Positions 41,381 to 52,283 are shown, numbered from the stretch's first letter. The stretch is DNA of 64,000 bases from Marinovum algicola (GCF_900109145.1 NZ_FNYY01000008.1:62001-126000); one strand, 5' to 3'. Notes: generated by a model not told the origin, from the sequence alone. Numbers and translations: made by a program.

Positions 41381-43555
41381 ATGACACAAGCCGATTTTCT
41401 CAATTCCGATTTTCCCGAGTCCATGGCCCTGACCGAAGACGCCCTTGATGGGCCGGGCCGTTTCGTCAACCGCGAGATGAGCTGGCTGGGCTTCAACTGG
41501 CGCGTGCTGGAAGAGGCCGGCAATCCGCGCGTGCCGCTGCTGGAGCGGCTGCGCTTCCTGTCGATCTCGGCTGCCAATCTCGATGAATTCTTCACCGTTC
41601 GGGTCGCAGGCCTGCGGGAACTTGAAAAGGAGGGCCATACCGCGCCCTCGCATGACGGGCTGACCCCGGCACAGCAGCTGGTGCAGATCCGCGAGGATGC
41701 CCGCCGGCTGATGGCGTCGCAACAGGAGACCTGGGCCGCGCTGCGCCGCGAAATGGAGGGTCAGGGGATCGAGATCGTCGACCGTGTCGATCTCAAGTTC
41801 TCCGACAAGCAGCACCTTGATACCGTGTTCCTGCGGCAGGTCTTTCCGATCCTGTCGCCGCTGGCGATCGATCCGGCGCATCCCTTTCCCTTCATTCCCA
41901 ACACCGGCTACAGCCTCGCGCTCGAGTTGGAGCGGGTTTCCGATGGCCGGGTGCTCAAGGCGCTGCTGCCGATCCCGCATCAGACCGATCGGTTTGTCAG
42001 CCTGCCGTCACCCGATGGCACACGCCGCTTCCTGCCGCTGGAGCAGCTTCTGCTGCTGCACACCGAGAGCCTGTTTCCCGGTTACCGGCTCAAGGCGCAT
42101 TTCCTCTTCCGGGTGCTGCGCGACAGCGATCTCGAGGTCGAGGACGAGGCCGAAGACCTGGTGCGCGAATTCGAGGTGGCGCTGAAGCGCCGCCGTCGCG
42201 GCGAGGTGGTGCGGCTCACCGTGTCGCGCGGGGCGCCGCAACGGCTGCTCGATGTGGTCAAACGCGAGCTGCATGTGCAAGACGACGAGATCATCGAGCT
42301 CGACGGTATGTTGGGGGTCGCCGACCTGCGCGAGCTGGTGCTCGACAGCCGGCCGGACCTGCTCTGGCCATCGTTCACGCCCCGCGTGCCGGAACGGGTG
42401 CAGGACCACGATGGCGACATGTTCGCCGCGATCCGCCGGAAGGACATGCTGCTGCATCATCCCTACGAGACCTTCGACATGGTGGTGCGCTTTCTGCAAC
42501 AGGCGGCGCGCGATCCCGACGTCGTGGCGATCAAGCAGACGCTCTATCGCACCTCGAAGAATTCGCCCATCGTCGGCGCGCTCTGCGAGGCCGCAGAGGA
42601 TGGCAAATCGGTCACCGCTCTGGTCGAGCTCAAGGCGCGCTTTGACGAGGCTGCCAATATCCGCCAGTCGCGGCGGCTGGAACGGTCGGGCGCGCATGTG
42701 GTCTATGGCTTTCTCGAATGGAAGACCCACGCCAAGATCTCCACCGTGGTGCGGCGCGAGGGCAAGGATCTGGTGACCTATACCCATTACGGCACCGGCA
42801 ATTACCACCCGATCACCGCCCGCATCTACACCGATCTCAGCTTCTTCACCTGCGACACCGATCTTGGCCTCGATGCCACCAAGGTGTTCAATTACGTTTC
42901 GGGCTACGCAAGGCCGCTCGACCTGCGCAACATCTCGATCTCGCCGCATGACATGAAGACCGACCTGCTGGCGATGATCGAGGCCGAGGCGGCGCATGCG
43001 CGTCAGGGCAAGCCGGCGGCGATCTGGGCCAAGATGAATTCGGTGATCGAGCCCGATATCATCGACGCGCTTTATGCCGCCAGCCAGGCGGGTGTGAAGA
43101 TCAGCCTTGTGATCCGGGGGATCTGCGGGCTGAAGCCCGGGGTGGCCGGTCTGAGCGAGAACATTCGGGTCAAGAGCATCGTCGGCCGGTTCCTCGAGCA
43201 TTCACGCATTGTCTGTTTCGGCAACGGCGGCGGGCTGCCGTCCGAGAAAAGCCGCGTGTTCCTGTCTTCGGCCGACTGGATGGGCCGCAACCTCAATCGT
43301 CGGATCGAGACGCTGGTGGAAGCGAAGAACCCCACCGTCAAGGCGCAGATCACCGAACAGATCATGGCCGCCAACCTCGCGGACGTGGCGCAGAGCTGGG
43401 TGATGCGACCGGACGGGACGTTTCACCGCCCGGTTCTGTCGGAGGGCGAATTTGCCTTCAATTGCCACCGGTTCTTCATGGAAAACCCGTCGCTTTCCGG
43501 TCGCGGTTCCGCCGGGGCGTCGGATGTGCCGGTGCTGACCCATACCGAGGACTGA
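41381..43555 (+). CDS. ppk: polyphosphate kinase 1
   Basis: 724 residues. FVNREMSWLGFNWRVLEEA starts the N-domain, and the autophosphorylated histidine is in YTHYGTGNYHP. DPDVVAIKQTLYRTSKNSPIV belongs to the nucleotide site. The enzyme builds inorganic polyphosphate from ATP and links to stress survival. It lies downstream of hdaA. The exopolyphosphatase gene ppx is in the same window but separated by other genes. Confidence 0.97.
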   Translation: MTQADFLNSDFPESMALTEDALDGPGRFVNREMSWLGFNWRVLEEAGNPRVPLLERLRFLSISAANLDEFFTVRVAGLRELEKEGHTAPSHDGLTPAQQLVQIREDARRLMASQQETWAALRREMEGQGIEIVDRVDLKFSDKQHLDTVFLRQVFPILSPLAIDPAHPFPFIPNTGYSLALELERVSDGRVLKALLPIPHQTDRFVSLPSPDGTRRFLPLEQLLLLHTESLFPGYRLKAHFLFRVLRDSDLEVEDEAEDLVREFEVALKRRRRGEVVRLTVSRGAPQRLLDVVKRELHVQDDEIIELDGMLGVADLRELVLDSRPDLLWPSFTPRVPERVQDHDGDMFAAIRRKDMLLHHPYETFDMVVRFLQQAARDPDVVAIKQTLYRTSKNSPIVGALCEAAEDGKSVTALVELKARFDEAANIRQSRRLERSGAHVVYGFLEWKTHAKISTVVRREGKDLVTYTHYGTGNYHPITARIYTDLSFFTCDTDLGLDATKVFNYVSGYARPLDLRNISISPHDMKTDLLAMIEAEAAHARQGKPAAIWAKMNSVIEPDIIDALYAASQAGVKISLVIRGICGLKPGVAGLSENIRVKSIVGRFLEHSRIVCFGNGGGLPSEKSRVFLSSADWMGRNLNRRIETLVEAKNPTVKAQITEQIMAANLADVAQSWVMRPDGTFHRPVLSEGEFAFNCHRFFMENPSLSGRGSAGASDVPVLTHTED

Positions 43556-43582
43556 GGGCGTACGGCAGCTTTTCCGCTCCGC

Positions 43583-44638
43583 CTACCCCGGAAACCAGTG
43601 CCGCGTCCGGTTCGCCACGGCCACCAGCGACAGCATCACCGGCACTTCCACCAGCACGCCGACCACCGTCGCCAGCGCCGCGCCGGAACCAAGGCCAAAC
43701 AGGCTGATCGCCACCGCCACCGAAAGCTCGAAGAAATTCGAGGTGGCGATCATCGCGCAGGGCGCGGCGACGTTGAACGGCAGCTTCCAGGCAATCGCCG
43801 CGCCATAGGCAATGACAAAGATGCCGTAGGTCTGGATCAGCAGCGGCACCGCGATCATCGCGATCACCAGCGGCCGGTCGAGGATGACGTGGCCCTGAAA
43901 GCCAAAGAGCAGCACCACCGTCAGAAGCAGCCCGATCACCGATCCCGGCTTGACCCGTGCCTTGAACGCCTCGACCGCCGCCTCGCCGCCGCGCCGTACA
44001 AGGGCCTGCCGGGTCAGCATGCCGGCCGCCAGCGGGATCACCACGTAAAGCCCGACCGACAGCAGCAGCGTCTCCCAGGGCACCGGGATGTCGGTGACGC
44101 CCAGCAGCACGGCGACGATCGGGGCATAGGCAAAGATCATCACCACGTCGTTCAGGCTCACCTGCACCAGCGTATAGGTCGGATCGCCCCGGGTGAGTTC
44201 CGACCAGACAAAGACCATCGCGGTACAGGGCGCCGCCCCCAGCAGGATCACCCCGGCAAGATAGGCCTGGGCATCCTCGGGCGGGATCAGCCCGGCAAAG
44301 ACATAGTGAAAGAACAGCACGCCAAGCCCGGCCATGGTGAAGGGCTTGATCAGCCAGTTCACCACCAGCGTCACCACCAGCCCCTTGGGCCGGTCGCCGA
44401 TCTGGCCCAGGGCGCCGAAATCGACGCCGACCATCATCGGATAGACCATCGCCCAGATCAGCACCGCGATCACCAGATTGACCCGCGCAACCTCGGCCGC
44501 CGCCAGAAGCTGGAACAGGCCGGGCACAAGGCTGCCCAGCGCCAGCCCCGCGCCAAGCGCCAGCGCGACCCAGAGAGAGAGCCATTTCTCGAAGCTGCCG
44601 ATGGGGGAGGTGGCGGGCGCGGTCTCGGAGGCGGTCAT
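43583..44638 (-). CDS. ACR3-family arsenite efflux protein
   Basis: 351 residues and ten helices. [20 protein letters not shown] holds the conserved cysteine of ACR3 exporters, with [15 protein letters not shown] later. It exports arsenite in exchange for protons. There is no arsR or arsC beside it. The upstream region (44639-44740) is densely repeated and likely the control region. Convergent with ppk. Confidence 0.92.
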   Translation of the reverse strand: MTASETAPATSPIGSFEKWLSLWVALALGAGLALGSLVPGLFQLLAAAEVARVNLVIAVLIWAMVYPMMVGVDFGALGQIGDRPKGLVVTLVVNWLIKPFTMAGLGVLFFHYVFAGLIPPEDAQAYLAGVILLGAAPCTAMVFVWSELTRGDPTYTLVQVSLNDVVMIFAYAPIVAVLLGVTDIPVPWETLLLSVGLYVVIPLAAGMLTRQALVRRGGEAAVEAFKARVKPGSVIGLLLTVVLLFGFQGHVILDRPLVIAMIAVPLLIQTYGIFVIAYGAAIAWKLPFNVAAPCAMIATSNFFELSVAVAISLFGLGSGAALATVVGVLVEVPVMLSLVAVANRTRHWFPG

Positions 44639-44694
44639 GTCGGTCTCGCGGTTTTTGGAAAGACAGGGGACTTGTCCGAAGCCGGGAGCGATTT

Positions 44695-44732
44695 GTCAAA
44701 TTTGTCATGCGGTGTCATGCGGTCACCGCATG
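44695..44732. promoter_or_regulatory. GTCA direct repeats and CATGCGG palindrome before ACR3 gene
   Basis: GTCA at 44695, 44704, 44714 and 44722 with 8-10-base spacing; TGTCATGCGG twice in tandem (44703-44722); and a palindrome CATGCGG-TCA-CCGCATG (44716-44732). Such a density suggests one or more operators for the arsenite exporter. Confidence 0.5.
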
Positions 44733-44741
44733 GCAGGTATG

Positions 44742-44773
44742 AAAAGGCCGGCGCAGGTCCGCCCGCGCCGGCC
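44742..44773 (-). terminator. rho-independent terminator after alanine symporter gene
   Basis: Minus strand stem GGCCGGCGC / GCGCCGGCC (44773-44765 / 44754-44746), followed by TTTT (44745-44742), 15 bases after the stop codon of the symporter gene. Confidence 0.72.
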
Positions 44774-44787
44774 CGGATCGCATCGGG

Positions 44788-46257
44788 TTATTCCGCCGGG
44801 GCGGGCCGGGCGCCGGCCGGCGCCGCCTGCGCGGCGGGGGCGTCCGGCCAGGCGCTCGGATCGGTGTCGAGATCGGGGAACTTCGCCGGGTCGAAGACCG
44901 GCTTGACGATGCCCTGTTTCAACTGGTCGCGGAAATCGGTGATAATCCGCAGCGCCACCGGAAACAGCATCATCAGCGCCATCAGGTTGACCACCGCCAG
45001 AATGCCCATCATCGGATCCGAGAAGGCAAAGACCGCCGTCGCCCCGGGCGCCACCGCGCCGAGAAAGACGATGGCCACGATCGCCGCCCGCAGCACATGC
45101 ACCGCCATCGGATTGCCGGTCATGAAGGTCAGGGCGTTTTCGCCGAGGTAGTAATTGTACATGATCGACGAAAAGGCGAAGAGCAGGATCGCGAAGGTCA
45201 GGAAATACTGCGACCAGGCGCCCACATGATCGACCAGCGACTGCTGGGTCAGCGCCACGCCGTCAACGCTTTCCGCGCCGGGCTGATAGACATCGCTGAG
45301 CAGGATCACGAAGGCGGTGCAGGAGCAGATGATCATCGTGTCGATAAAGACCGACAGGCTCTGTACGATGCCCTGGCTCACCGGGTGCTTGACATAGGCC
45401 GTGGCCGCCACGTTCGGGGCCGAGCCCAGGCCGGCCTCGTTCGAGAACAGCCCGCGCCGCAAACCCTGGGCCAGCGCCGCGCCCATGCCGCCTGCCACCG
45501 CCTCGCGGAAGCCGAGCGCATTGGCGACGATGTCCCAGATCACCGCCGGCAGGCTGGTGATGTTGAGCACGATGACGATCAGCGCCATGGCGATATAGCT
45601 CAATGCCATGATCGGGATGATCACGTCGGCGGCCTTGGCGATGCGGTGAATGCCGCCATAGATGATGAAGCCGGTAAAGATGGCCAGCGCAATGCCGGTG
45701 TACATCCGCGGAATTTCCATGCTGTCGAGCGCCGCGCCAGCCACGGTGTTGCCCTGGAACGCGTTGAAGCCAAAGGCGAAAGAGGCAATCAGGCAGACCG
45801 CATAAACCACCGCCAGCCAGCGGTATTGCACGCCCAGGCCATACAGGATGGTGCGCGCCGGACCGCCGCGGTAATTGCCCTCGGGCGTTGTGCGTTTGTA
45901 AAGCTGGGCGAGCGAGGATTCGATCAGCGAGGTGCACATGCCGACCAGTGCGATCATCCACATCCAGAACACCGCGCCCGGCCCGCCGAGCGAGATCGCC
46001 ACGGCGACGCCGGCGATATTGCCGCCGCCGACCCGGCCGCCGACCGAAACGAAAAGCGCCTCACGTGCGCTGATCTTGGAGGGATCGGAAGAATCGTCGT
46101 CGCCGGTCAGAACGCCGAACATCCGGCGGAAGAAGCGGAACTGGATAAAACCGCTGGCGATGGTAAAAAATCCGCCAAAGACCACCAGAATGGGAACCAG
46201 AGCCCAACCCCAGGTCAAGTCATTGATCAAATTGAATAGTGGATCGAAAAATGCCAT
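44788..46257 (-). CDS. alanine/sodium symporter family protein (AgcS)
   Basis: 489 residues, about eleven helices. The typical motifs are VGGRVGGGNIAGVAVAISLGGPGAVFWMW (core GGGNIAGVA) and GLFSNEAGLGSAPNVAATA. It imports alanine or glycine with a sodium ion. Start ATG 46257 with AAGGAG before it. The C-terminal tail is proline/alanine-rich. Followed by a terminator. Confidence 0.92.
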   Translation of the reverse strand: MAFFDPLFNLINDLTWGWALVPILVVFGGFFTIASGFIQFRFFRRMFGVLTGDDDSSDPSKISAREALFVSVGGRVGGGNIAGVAVAISLGGPGAVFWMWMIALVGMCTSLIESSLAQLYKRTTPEGNYRGGPARTILYGLGVQYRWLAVVYAVCLIASFAFGFNAFQGNTVAGAALDSMEIPRMYTGIALAIFTGFIIYGGIHRIAKAADVIIPIMALSYIAMALIVIVLNITSLPAVIWDIVANALGFREAVAGGMGAALAQGLRRGLFSNEAGLGSAPNVAATAYVKHPVSQGIVQSLSVFIDTMIICSCTAFVILLSDVYQPGAESVDGVALTQQSLVDHVGAWSQYFLTFAILLFAFSSIMYNYYLGENALTFMTGNPMAVHVLRAAIVAIVFLGAVAPGATAVFAFSDPMMGILAVVNLMALMMLFPVALRIITDFRDQLKQGIVKPVFDPAKFPDLDTDPSAWPDAPAAQAAPAGARPAPAE

Positions 46258-46707
46258 TGCAAGGCTCCTTGTAGCACTGCGATTCCTGCAAGCTATCAGG
46301 TGCATCTCTGCGGCGTCACCCTAGAAATCATTTCCCGCTAAAAGCGAAAACCCCTGTCTGGCCCGGGCCTTGCCGCCGGCCGACAACCAAGGGCCCCTGC
46401 CTGTTCTGCAATACCGCAGGCGCTGGGCCGGCCCGCCTTGACCGGTTCGGCCGCCGGCCTACCTCCGCAGCAAGGAGATGACTGCCCCGAGTGGCGCGGA
46501 TATGCGCGGTCAGGCGTGACGAGGTCGGATCGCCGCGGAACCCGGTGTGGATCTGGGCGGTTATCCTGGCGCCGGCGCTGCCTGCCTTTCGGGGCACGGG
46601 GCCGATGCAAAGCTTAGCCAGGGGACGGCCAGCCGGGCCCGCCCCGAACCACAGAAACACAGGCGCGGTGCCGATCATGGTGCCGCACTTTTGCAGCGGA
46701 GAAAGAC
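46258..46707. other. 450-base intergenic gap
   Basis: This is the only gap over 300 bases. It contains the promoter region of the symporter, a GC-rich stretch at 46360-46460 with no believable gene, and the EcfG-type promoter at 46537. Frames open through it lack RBS and codon bias. No RNA gene recognised. Confidence 0.6.
46537..46562 (+). promoter_or_regulatory. GGAAC-N17-GGTT, EcfG-type promoter
   Basis: GGAAC at 46537-46541 and GGTT at 46559-46562, spacer 17. It is 145 bases before the YqjD-like gene, a gene type often induced in stationary phase. Confidence 0.45.
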
Positions 46708-47004
46708 ATGGCCACCAAGGAAGAACTCGAACAGCAACTCGAAGTCGCGCGCCGCGACATCGAAACCCTCGCCACCATGGCGGGCGGCACTGTGCGCGAG
46801 CAGGTGCAATCCGGCGTCGACCGCGCCGGCACCGAGATCGAGCATCTCTCGGCCGAGGCGCGGGCGCTCTATGATCAGGCTCGCAATGAAGGCGCGCGGA
46901 TGCGGCAGATGACCGAAGAGCACATCCGCTCCAACCCGCTGGCGACGGTCGGACTGGCCTTTGCAGCCGGGGTCATCCTGTCGGGGCTTCTGGGGCGGAA
47001 ATGA
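46708..47004 (+). CDS. YqjD/ElaB-like (DUF883) membrane-anchored protein
   Basis: 98 residues. The N-terminal part is a long amphipathic helix (ELEQQLEVARRDIETLATMAG), and the C-terminus has a transmembrane segment (LATVGLAFAAGVILSGLLGRK). SNPLATVG before it is typical of DUF883, whose members anchor stationary-phase ribosomes to the membrane in E. coli. It overlaps the next gene by 4 bases, and an EcfG-type promoter lies upstream. Assignment to the family is by pattern. Confidence 0.78.
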   Translation: MATKEELEQQLEVARRDIETLATMAGGTVREQVQSGVDRAGTEIEHLSAEARALYDQARNEGARMRQMTEEHIRSNPLATVGLAFAAGVILSGLLGRK

Positions 47005-47462
47005 GCCTCGGGGGCGGGTTGATGCATCTGGTGACGGAGTTCCTGGCGCTCAAGTCCCGCAGGATCATCCGGCAAGCTACCCTGGGGCTGGCGGCCGGGT
47101 TGCTGGTGGTGGCGTTTCTCGGGATCACCCTGACCTTTGCCTGCATCGGTCTCTTTCTGGCGCTTGAGCCGAGCGTCGGTGGCCCCGGCGCGGCCTTGGT
47201 CGTGGCCGGGATCTCGCTGGTGCTGGCGCTGGTGATCCTGCTGGCGATCTTCGTGGCGATGCGCCGTCGTCGCCGCCCGCGCCGGCGGCCCGGGCCGATG
47301 CCCGCGACCCCGGCGGCGGGCCCGCCGCCGGCCCCGGGAGCACCGCCGCAGACGCCCGGATCGACACCCGGCAGGCGCAGCGTTCCGGTTGCCGCAGCGT
47401 CAGGTTTTCTGACCGGGTTTCTGACCGGCCGGGCGACAGAGAAAACCCCGCCCCGGCGTTGA
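47001..47462 (+). CDS. holin-like/YqjE-type two-helix membrane protein
   Basis: 153 residues. Two transmembrane helices (LGLAAGLLVVAFLGITLTFAC and LVVAGISLVLALVILLAIFVA) are followed by a long arginine- and then proline-rich tail. Genes of this type (phage holin superfamily III or YqjE) often follow yqjD-like genes, which is the case here (ATGA overlap). Function is not known; the tail is unlike a standard YqjE. Confidence 0.7.
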   Translation: MSLGGGLMHLVTEFLALKSRRIIRQATLGLAAGLLVVAFLGITLTFACIGLFLALEPSVGGPGAALVVAGISLVLALVILLAIFVAMRRRRRPRRRPGPMPATPAAGPPPAPGAPPQTPGSTPGRRSVPVAAASGFLTGFLTGRATEKTPPRR

Positions 47463-47509
47463 CCGCAGCCCGCATGCTGGGCCATATGGGGAAAACGCCG
47501 GGGAATATC

Positions 47510-49054
47510 ATGGACGTATCACGCGAAGGTTCCGGTCAGGATCACGGGCCTTTCGGCCGCGCCCTGTTCGACGATCCCAGCGCCCGCCGCCTGGCGCGCG
47601 TCGGGGTGGTCGATATCGGGTCGAACTCGGTCCGATTGGTGGTGTTTGACGGCGCCGCGCGTTCACCGGCGTATTTCTACAACGAAAAGATCATGTGCGG
47701 GCTGGGCGCCGGCATGGCGGAATCGGGGGCGCTGAACCCCGAAGGCCGCCGTCGGGCGCTTTCGGCGCTGCGCCGGTTCCAGTACCTCGCCCGCGGCATG
47801 GATCTGCCTCCGCTGACCGCCGTCGCCACCGCCGCGGTGCGCGATGCGCAGGACGGGCCGGATTTCTGCGACCAGGTGCTGCGCGAAACCGGGCTGAAAA
47901 TCCATGTCATCGACGGCGAGGAGGAAGCGCGGCTGTCGGCGCAGGGGGTGCTGCTGGGCTGGCCGGGCTCTTACGGGCTGGTCTGCGATATCGGCGGCTC
48001 GTCGATGGAACTGGCCGAGATCAACGATGGCGTTGTCGGCAAGCGGGTGACATCGCCGCTCGGGCCGCTGAAGCTGCGCGACGTCAAGGGCGGTGCCAAG
48101 GGCCGCAAGGCGCAGATCAAGTCGGTGATGGAAGACCTGCACACCCGCATGGGGCCGCAGTCGAACCGGCTGTTCCTTGTCGGCGGCTCGTGGCGCGCGA
48201 TTGCCCGGATCGACATGGAGCGGCGCGGCTATCCGCTGCATGTGCAGCACGAATACCGCATGACCACCAGCGCGGTACGCGAGACGGCGAAATACATCGC
48301 CGGCTGGGATCTGGAGGAGCTGCGCAGCCTTTGCGGCCTGTCGTCGTCGCGGATGGCGCTGGTGCCCTATGCGGTCGAGGTGCTGAAACGGCTGGTGCAG
48401 ACCTTCCGCCCCAAGGATATCGCGGTGTCGAGCTATGGCATCCGCGAGGGGCTGCTCTATGAGCAGATGCCGCAGCAGCTGCGCGACCGCGATCCGCTGA
48501 TCGAGGCCTGTCTCTTTGCCGAGGCCAAGGATGCGCGGCTGCCGGGCTTTGGCCGCGATCTCTATGAATTCATCCTGCCGCTCTTTGCCAATGCCAAACC
48601 AGCCAAGCTGCGGCTGGTGCAGGCTGCCTGCCTGTTGCATGACGTGAGCTGGCGGGCGCATCCCGACTATCGCGCCGAGACCTGTTTCGACAATGCTACC
48701 CGCGCCAACCTGGGCGGGCTCAGCCACTGGGAACGGGTGTTCCTGGGGCTGGCGCTGCTGCACCGCTACAAGAACAAGCGTTCCGGCACCCGGTTCGAGG
48801 ATCTGTTTCCCATTCTCGAGGAGAAAGAGCAGCGCGAGGCCGAGATTCTCGGCAAGGCGATGCGGTTCGGGGCGATGCTCTGGATGTCGGAAGGCGGCCA
48901 CATCGGCGAGCTGGGCTGGCGGCCCAAGAAGCGGGTGCTGAGCCTGCGGCTGTCCGAGGGTGCCTGGCCGCTCTACGGCGAAGTGGCGGAGGCGCGGTTC
49001 CTGTCGCTGGCCAGCTCGCTCGACGCCACCATCGACGTGCAATTGACGGGCTGA
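47510..49054 (+). CDS. ppx: exopolyphosphatase/guanosine pentaphosphatase family
   Basis: 514 residues. VVDIGSNSVRLVVFDG is the phosphate-1 site, LVCDIGGSSMELAEI the phosphate-2 site, and the second half is a helical domain like that of Ppx. It removes phosphate units from polyphosphate or hydrolyses pppGpp. Start ATG 47510 is preferred to upstream ones because of GGGGAA nearby. It is separated from ppk by 4 kb. In the class, rlmE often follows ppx; it does not do so here. Confidence 0.92.
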   Translation: MDVSREGSGQDHGPFGRALFDDPSARRLARVGVVDIGSNSVRLVVFDGAARSPAYFYNEKIMCGLGAGMAESGALNPEGRRRALSALRRFQYLARGMDLPPLTAVATAAVRDAQDGPDFCDQVLRETGLKIHVIDGEEEARLSAQGVLLGWPGSYGLVCDIGGSSMELAEINDGVVGKRVTSPLGPLKLRDVKGGAKGRKAQIKSVMEDLHTRMGPQSNRLFLVGGSWRAIARIDMERRGYPLHVQHEYRMTTSAVRETAKYIAGWDLEELRSLCGLSSSRMALVPYAVEVLKRLVQTFRPKDIAVSSYGIREGLLYEQMPQQLRDRDPLIEACLFAEAKDARLPGFGRDLYEFILPLFANAKPAKLRLVQAACLLHDVSWRAHPDYRAETCFDNATRANLGGLSHWERVFLGLALLHRYKNKRSGTRFEDLFPILEEKEQREAEILGKAMRFGAMLWMSEGGHIGELGWRPKKRVLSLRLSEGAWPLYGEVAEARFLSLASSLDATIDVQLTG

Positions 49055-49184
49055 CGGGCGAAAAGGGCGGGCAAGCTAGCGGTGAGGCCCCGGATCAGGT
49101 CCGCGGCGGTGTGGTGCGGGACGCGATGCTGCCCCGAAGCCAGGGGGCGAGCGACCGCCCGCCCCCTGTTTCGCAATTCCTCGC

Positions 49185-52100
49185 TCAGAGTTCGCTCAAC
49201 CGGGCGAGCGCATCCTTGAGCTTGGCTTCTTCCTCTTCGCGGGCGGCAAGGTTGGCGCGGGTTTCCTCGACCACCTCGTCCGGCGCGCTCTGCGCGAATT
49301 TCGGGTTGTTCAGCCGGCCGCGCAGCCCGCCGAGCTCCTTGGCGAGCTTGCCGAGGGTCTTTTCCAGCCGCGCCTTTTCAGCATCGACATCGATGATCTC
49401 GGCCAGGGGCAGGCCAAAGGTGGCGCCGCTGACCGGCAGGGTGGCGCAGCCCTTGGGGAAGCCTTCGACGGCGCTCAGACTGTCGATCCGCGCCAGGCGT
49501 TTGATCAGCGTGTCGTTGCGCGCCCAGGCGTCGCGGGCGAGGTTGTCCATCTCGGTCACCAGCATCGGCACATGCAGGCCGGCCGGCACATGCATCTGGG
49601 CCCGGACCGAGCGGGTGGTCTCGATCACCTCGATCACCCAGTTCATCTCGCGGTCGGCCTCGGGGTCGATCAGGCCGCTGCCATAGGTCGGCCAGTCGGC
49701 ATGCACCAGCATCTTCTGCCGCTCGGCCAGGGTGCCCCAGAGCTCTTCGGTAATGAAGGGCATGATCGGATGCAGCAGGATCAGGCATTGGTCGATGACC
49801 CAGCCCATGACCTTCTGTGTCTCGGCCTTGGTCGCGTCGTCCCCGTCAAGCAGCAGTGGCTTGGAGAATTCGACGTACCAGTCGCAGACCTTGCCCCAGA
49901 CAAAGGCATAAAGCGCCTGGGCGGCGTCGTTGAAGCGGAAGTCTTCGAGCGCCTGATCCACCACCTCGCGGACCCGAGCGGTCTCGCCGATAATCCACTT
50001 GTTGACCATGGCCGAAGCTTCCGGGACCACGCCGTCCGAGCCGGTGGCGTCGTTCATCTCGGCAAAGCGGGCGGCGTTCCAGAGCTTGGTGCCAAAGTTG
50101 CGGTAGCCGGCGATCCTTTGCATGTCGAGCTTGAGCACGCCGCCGAGCGAGGCCATGGCGGCATTGGTGAATCGCAGGGCATCGGCGCCATATTCCTCGA
50201 CGATGTCCAGTGGATCGACCACGTTGCCGGTGCTCTTCGACATCTTCTTGCCCTTGGCGTCGCGCACCAGGCCGTGCAGGTAGACGGTGTCGAAGGGGAT
50301 TTCATCCACCACGGCGAGCTGCATCATCATCATCCGGGCGACCCAGAAGAAGATGATGTCCTGGCCGGTGATCAGCGTCGAGGTCGGGAAGTATTTGCGC
50401 AGCGCCTCGGTGTCTTCGGGCCAGCCCAGGGTGCCGATCGGCCAGAGGCCCGACGAGAACCAGGTGTCGAGCACGTCCGGGTCGCGGAACACCGGGATCG
50501 CCTGCGGCCGGTGGCGCTGGTCGACGCCGGTCAGGTCGGGATCGGTGCGAATGGTCTCGGCCAGCAGGTCAACGGCGGCTTTCTCGTCCTCGACCAGGAG
50601 GAATTCGGCGTCGTCGCCAAAGGTCGCGTGCATCTGCGCCAGCGCCTCTTCCTCGGTGGCGGCGCAGAACGAGCGCCATTTGTCGCCGAGGCCCGGGGTG
50701 TGCCAGACCGGGATCTGGTGCCCCCACCAGAGCTGGCGCGAGATGCACCAGGGTTCGATGTTCTCGAGCCAGTTGAAATAGGTCTTTTCGCCGCTTTCAG
50801 GCAGGATCCTGACGGTGCCATCGCGCACCGCGTCGAGCGCCGGGCCAACGATCTTGGCGGTGTCAACGAACCACTGGTCGGTCAGCATCGGCTCGATCAC
50901 CACTTTCGAGCGGTCGCCGAAGGGCTGCATGATCGGTTTGTTCTCGACATAGGGCATCATGCCGCCGTCGAAACAGGTCTCGCCATCCTCGTTCGGCGGG
51001 GCCGGGACCATGACCGCGAGGCCTTCCTCGGTGATCTGTTGCACCACCCGCTTGCGCGCCTCGAACCGGTCGAGACCGCGCAGATCGTCCGGCACCAGGT
51101 TGATGGCATCGGCCTCGGATTCGCTCAGCGTGCGGTCGCCGGTGGCAACCTCGATGGCAATCTCCGACGCCTCCTCGTAGGGGTCACCGTCGTCGCGCAT
51201 CCGCCCCTGGGTGTCCATCAGCCGGTACATCGGGATGCCGCCGCGTTTCGCCACCTGATAGTCGTTGAAATCATGCGCGCCGGTGATCTTGACCGCGCCC
51301 GAGCCGAAATCGGGATCGGGGTATTCATCGGTGATAATCGGGATCAGCCGGCGGTGCTCTTTCGGCCCGACGGGGATTTCGCAGAGCTTGCCGACGATCG
51401 GCGCATACCGCGCGTCCGAGGGGTGCACCGCGACCGCACCGTCACCCAGCATGGTTTCCGGCCGGGTGGTGGCGATCGAGATATAGTCGCGGGTCTCGCG
51501 CAGGGTGACGTTGCCGTCTTCGTCCTTCTCGACGTATTCATAGGTCTCGCCGCCGGCCAGCGGATACTTGAAGTGCCACATGTGGCCCGGGGTCTCGATG
51601 TTCTCGACCTCGAGGTCCGAGATCGCGGTCTCGAAATGCGGATCCCAGTTGACCAGCCGCTTGCCGCGATAGATCAGCCCCTTGTCGTACATGTCGATAA
51701 AGACCTTGATCACCGCGTCGTGGAAATTGCCCTCTTCGCCGGCGGGCGCATTCGGCGCGCCCGACATGGTAAAGGCCGCGCGGTCCCAGTCGCAGGAGGC
51801 GCCGAGGCGCTTCAACTGTTGGAAGATGGTGTTGCCCGAGGTCTTCTTCCACTTCCAGATCTCGGCGGTGAAATCCTCGCGGTCCCAGTCGCGGCGCGGC
51901 GGCTTGCCTTCCTCGGCGAGTTTGCGTTCGACGACCATCTGCGTGGCGATGCCGGCGTGGTCGGTGCCGGGCTGCCAGAGCGTGTCATAGCCCTGCATGC
52001 GTTTCCAGCGGATCAGGATGTCCTGCAAGGTGTTGTTGAAGGCATGGCCCATGTGCAGCACGCCGGTGACATTCGGCGGCGGGATCATGATCGCATAGGT

Positions 52101-52211
52101 CGAGGCGCCGTCCTTGGCGTTGGCCCCGGCGCGGAAGGCGCCGATCTTTTCCCAAGCCTCGTAGATCCGCGTTTCGGCGGAGTTCGCGTCGAATGTCTTG
52201 TCCAGTGCCAT
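49185..52211 (-). CDS. valS: valyl-tRNA synthetase
   Basis: 1008 residues, class I synthetase. [15 protein letters not shown] carries the HIGH-type motif (HMGH), and KMSKSTGN the KMSKS motif. A large editing domain (residues about 200-400, with [10 protein letters not shown]) and the C-terminal coiled coil ([19 protein letters not shown]) are typical of ValRS. It charges tRNA-Val. The protein is full length, no break seen. Confidence 0.98.
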   Translation of the reverse strand: MALDKTFDANSAETRIYEAWEKIGAFRAGANAKDGASTYAIMIPPPNVTGVLHMGHAFNNTLQDILIRWKRMQGYDTLWQPGTDHAGIATQMVVERKLAEEGKPPRRDWDREDFTAEIWKWKKTSGNTIFQQLKRLGASCDWDRAAFTMSGAPNAPAGEEGNFHDAVIKVFIDMYDKGLIYRGKRLVNWDPHFETAISDLEVENIETPGHMWHFKYPLAGGETYEYVEKDEDGNVTLRETRDYISIATTRPETMLGDGAVAVHPSDARYAPIVGKLCEIPVGPKEHRRLIPIITDEYPDPDFGSGAVKITGAHDFNDYQVAKRGGIPMYRLMDTQGRMRDDGDPYEEASEIAIEVATGDRTLSESEADAINLVPDDLRGLDRFEARKRVVQQITEEGLAVMVPAPPNEDGETCFDGGMMPYVENKPIMQPFGDRSKVVIEPMLTDQWFVDTAKIVGPALDAVRDGTVRILPESGEKTYFNWLENIEPWCISRQLWWGHQIPVWHTPGLGDKWRSFCAATEEEALAQMHATFGDDAEFLLVEDEKAAVDLLAETIRTDPDLTGVDQRHRPQAIPVFRDPDVLDTWFSSGLWPIGTLGWPEDTEALRKYFPTSTLITGQDIIFFWVARMMMMQLAVVDEIPFDTVYLHGLVRDAKGKKMSKSTGNVVDPLDIVEEYGADALRFTNAAMASLGGVLKLDMQRIAGYRNFGTKLWNAARFAEMNDATGSDGVVPEASAMVNKWIIGETARVREVVDQALEDFRFNDAAQALYAFVWGKVCDWYVEFSKPLLLDGDDATKAETQKVMGWVIDQCLILLHPIMPFITEELWGTLAERQKMLVHADWPTYGSGLIDPEADREMNWVIEVIETTRSVRAQMHVPAGLHVPMLVTEMDNLARDAWARNDTLIKRLARIDSLSAVEGFPKGCATLPVSGATFGLPLAEIIDVDAEKARLEKTLGKLAKELGGLRGRLNNPKFAQSAPDEVVEETRANLAAREEEEAKLKDALARLSEL

Positions 52212-52283
52212 GGGGCTTCTTCCGCTGTCGTATTGGGTCCGGCTCGGTCTAGCGAATGTGCGAGCGAAGGTGAAGCCGGTAAG

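Noticed and set aside
46328-46690. Short frames in the 450-base gap, including a possible 13-residue peptide after AAGGAG near 46470
   Set aside because: The AAGGAG directly abuts the ATG, leaving no proper spacing, and the other frames lack RBS and codon preference.
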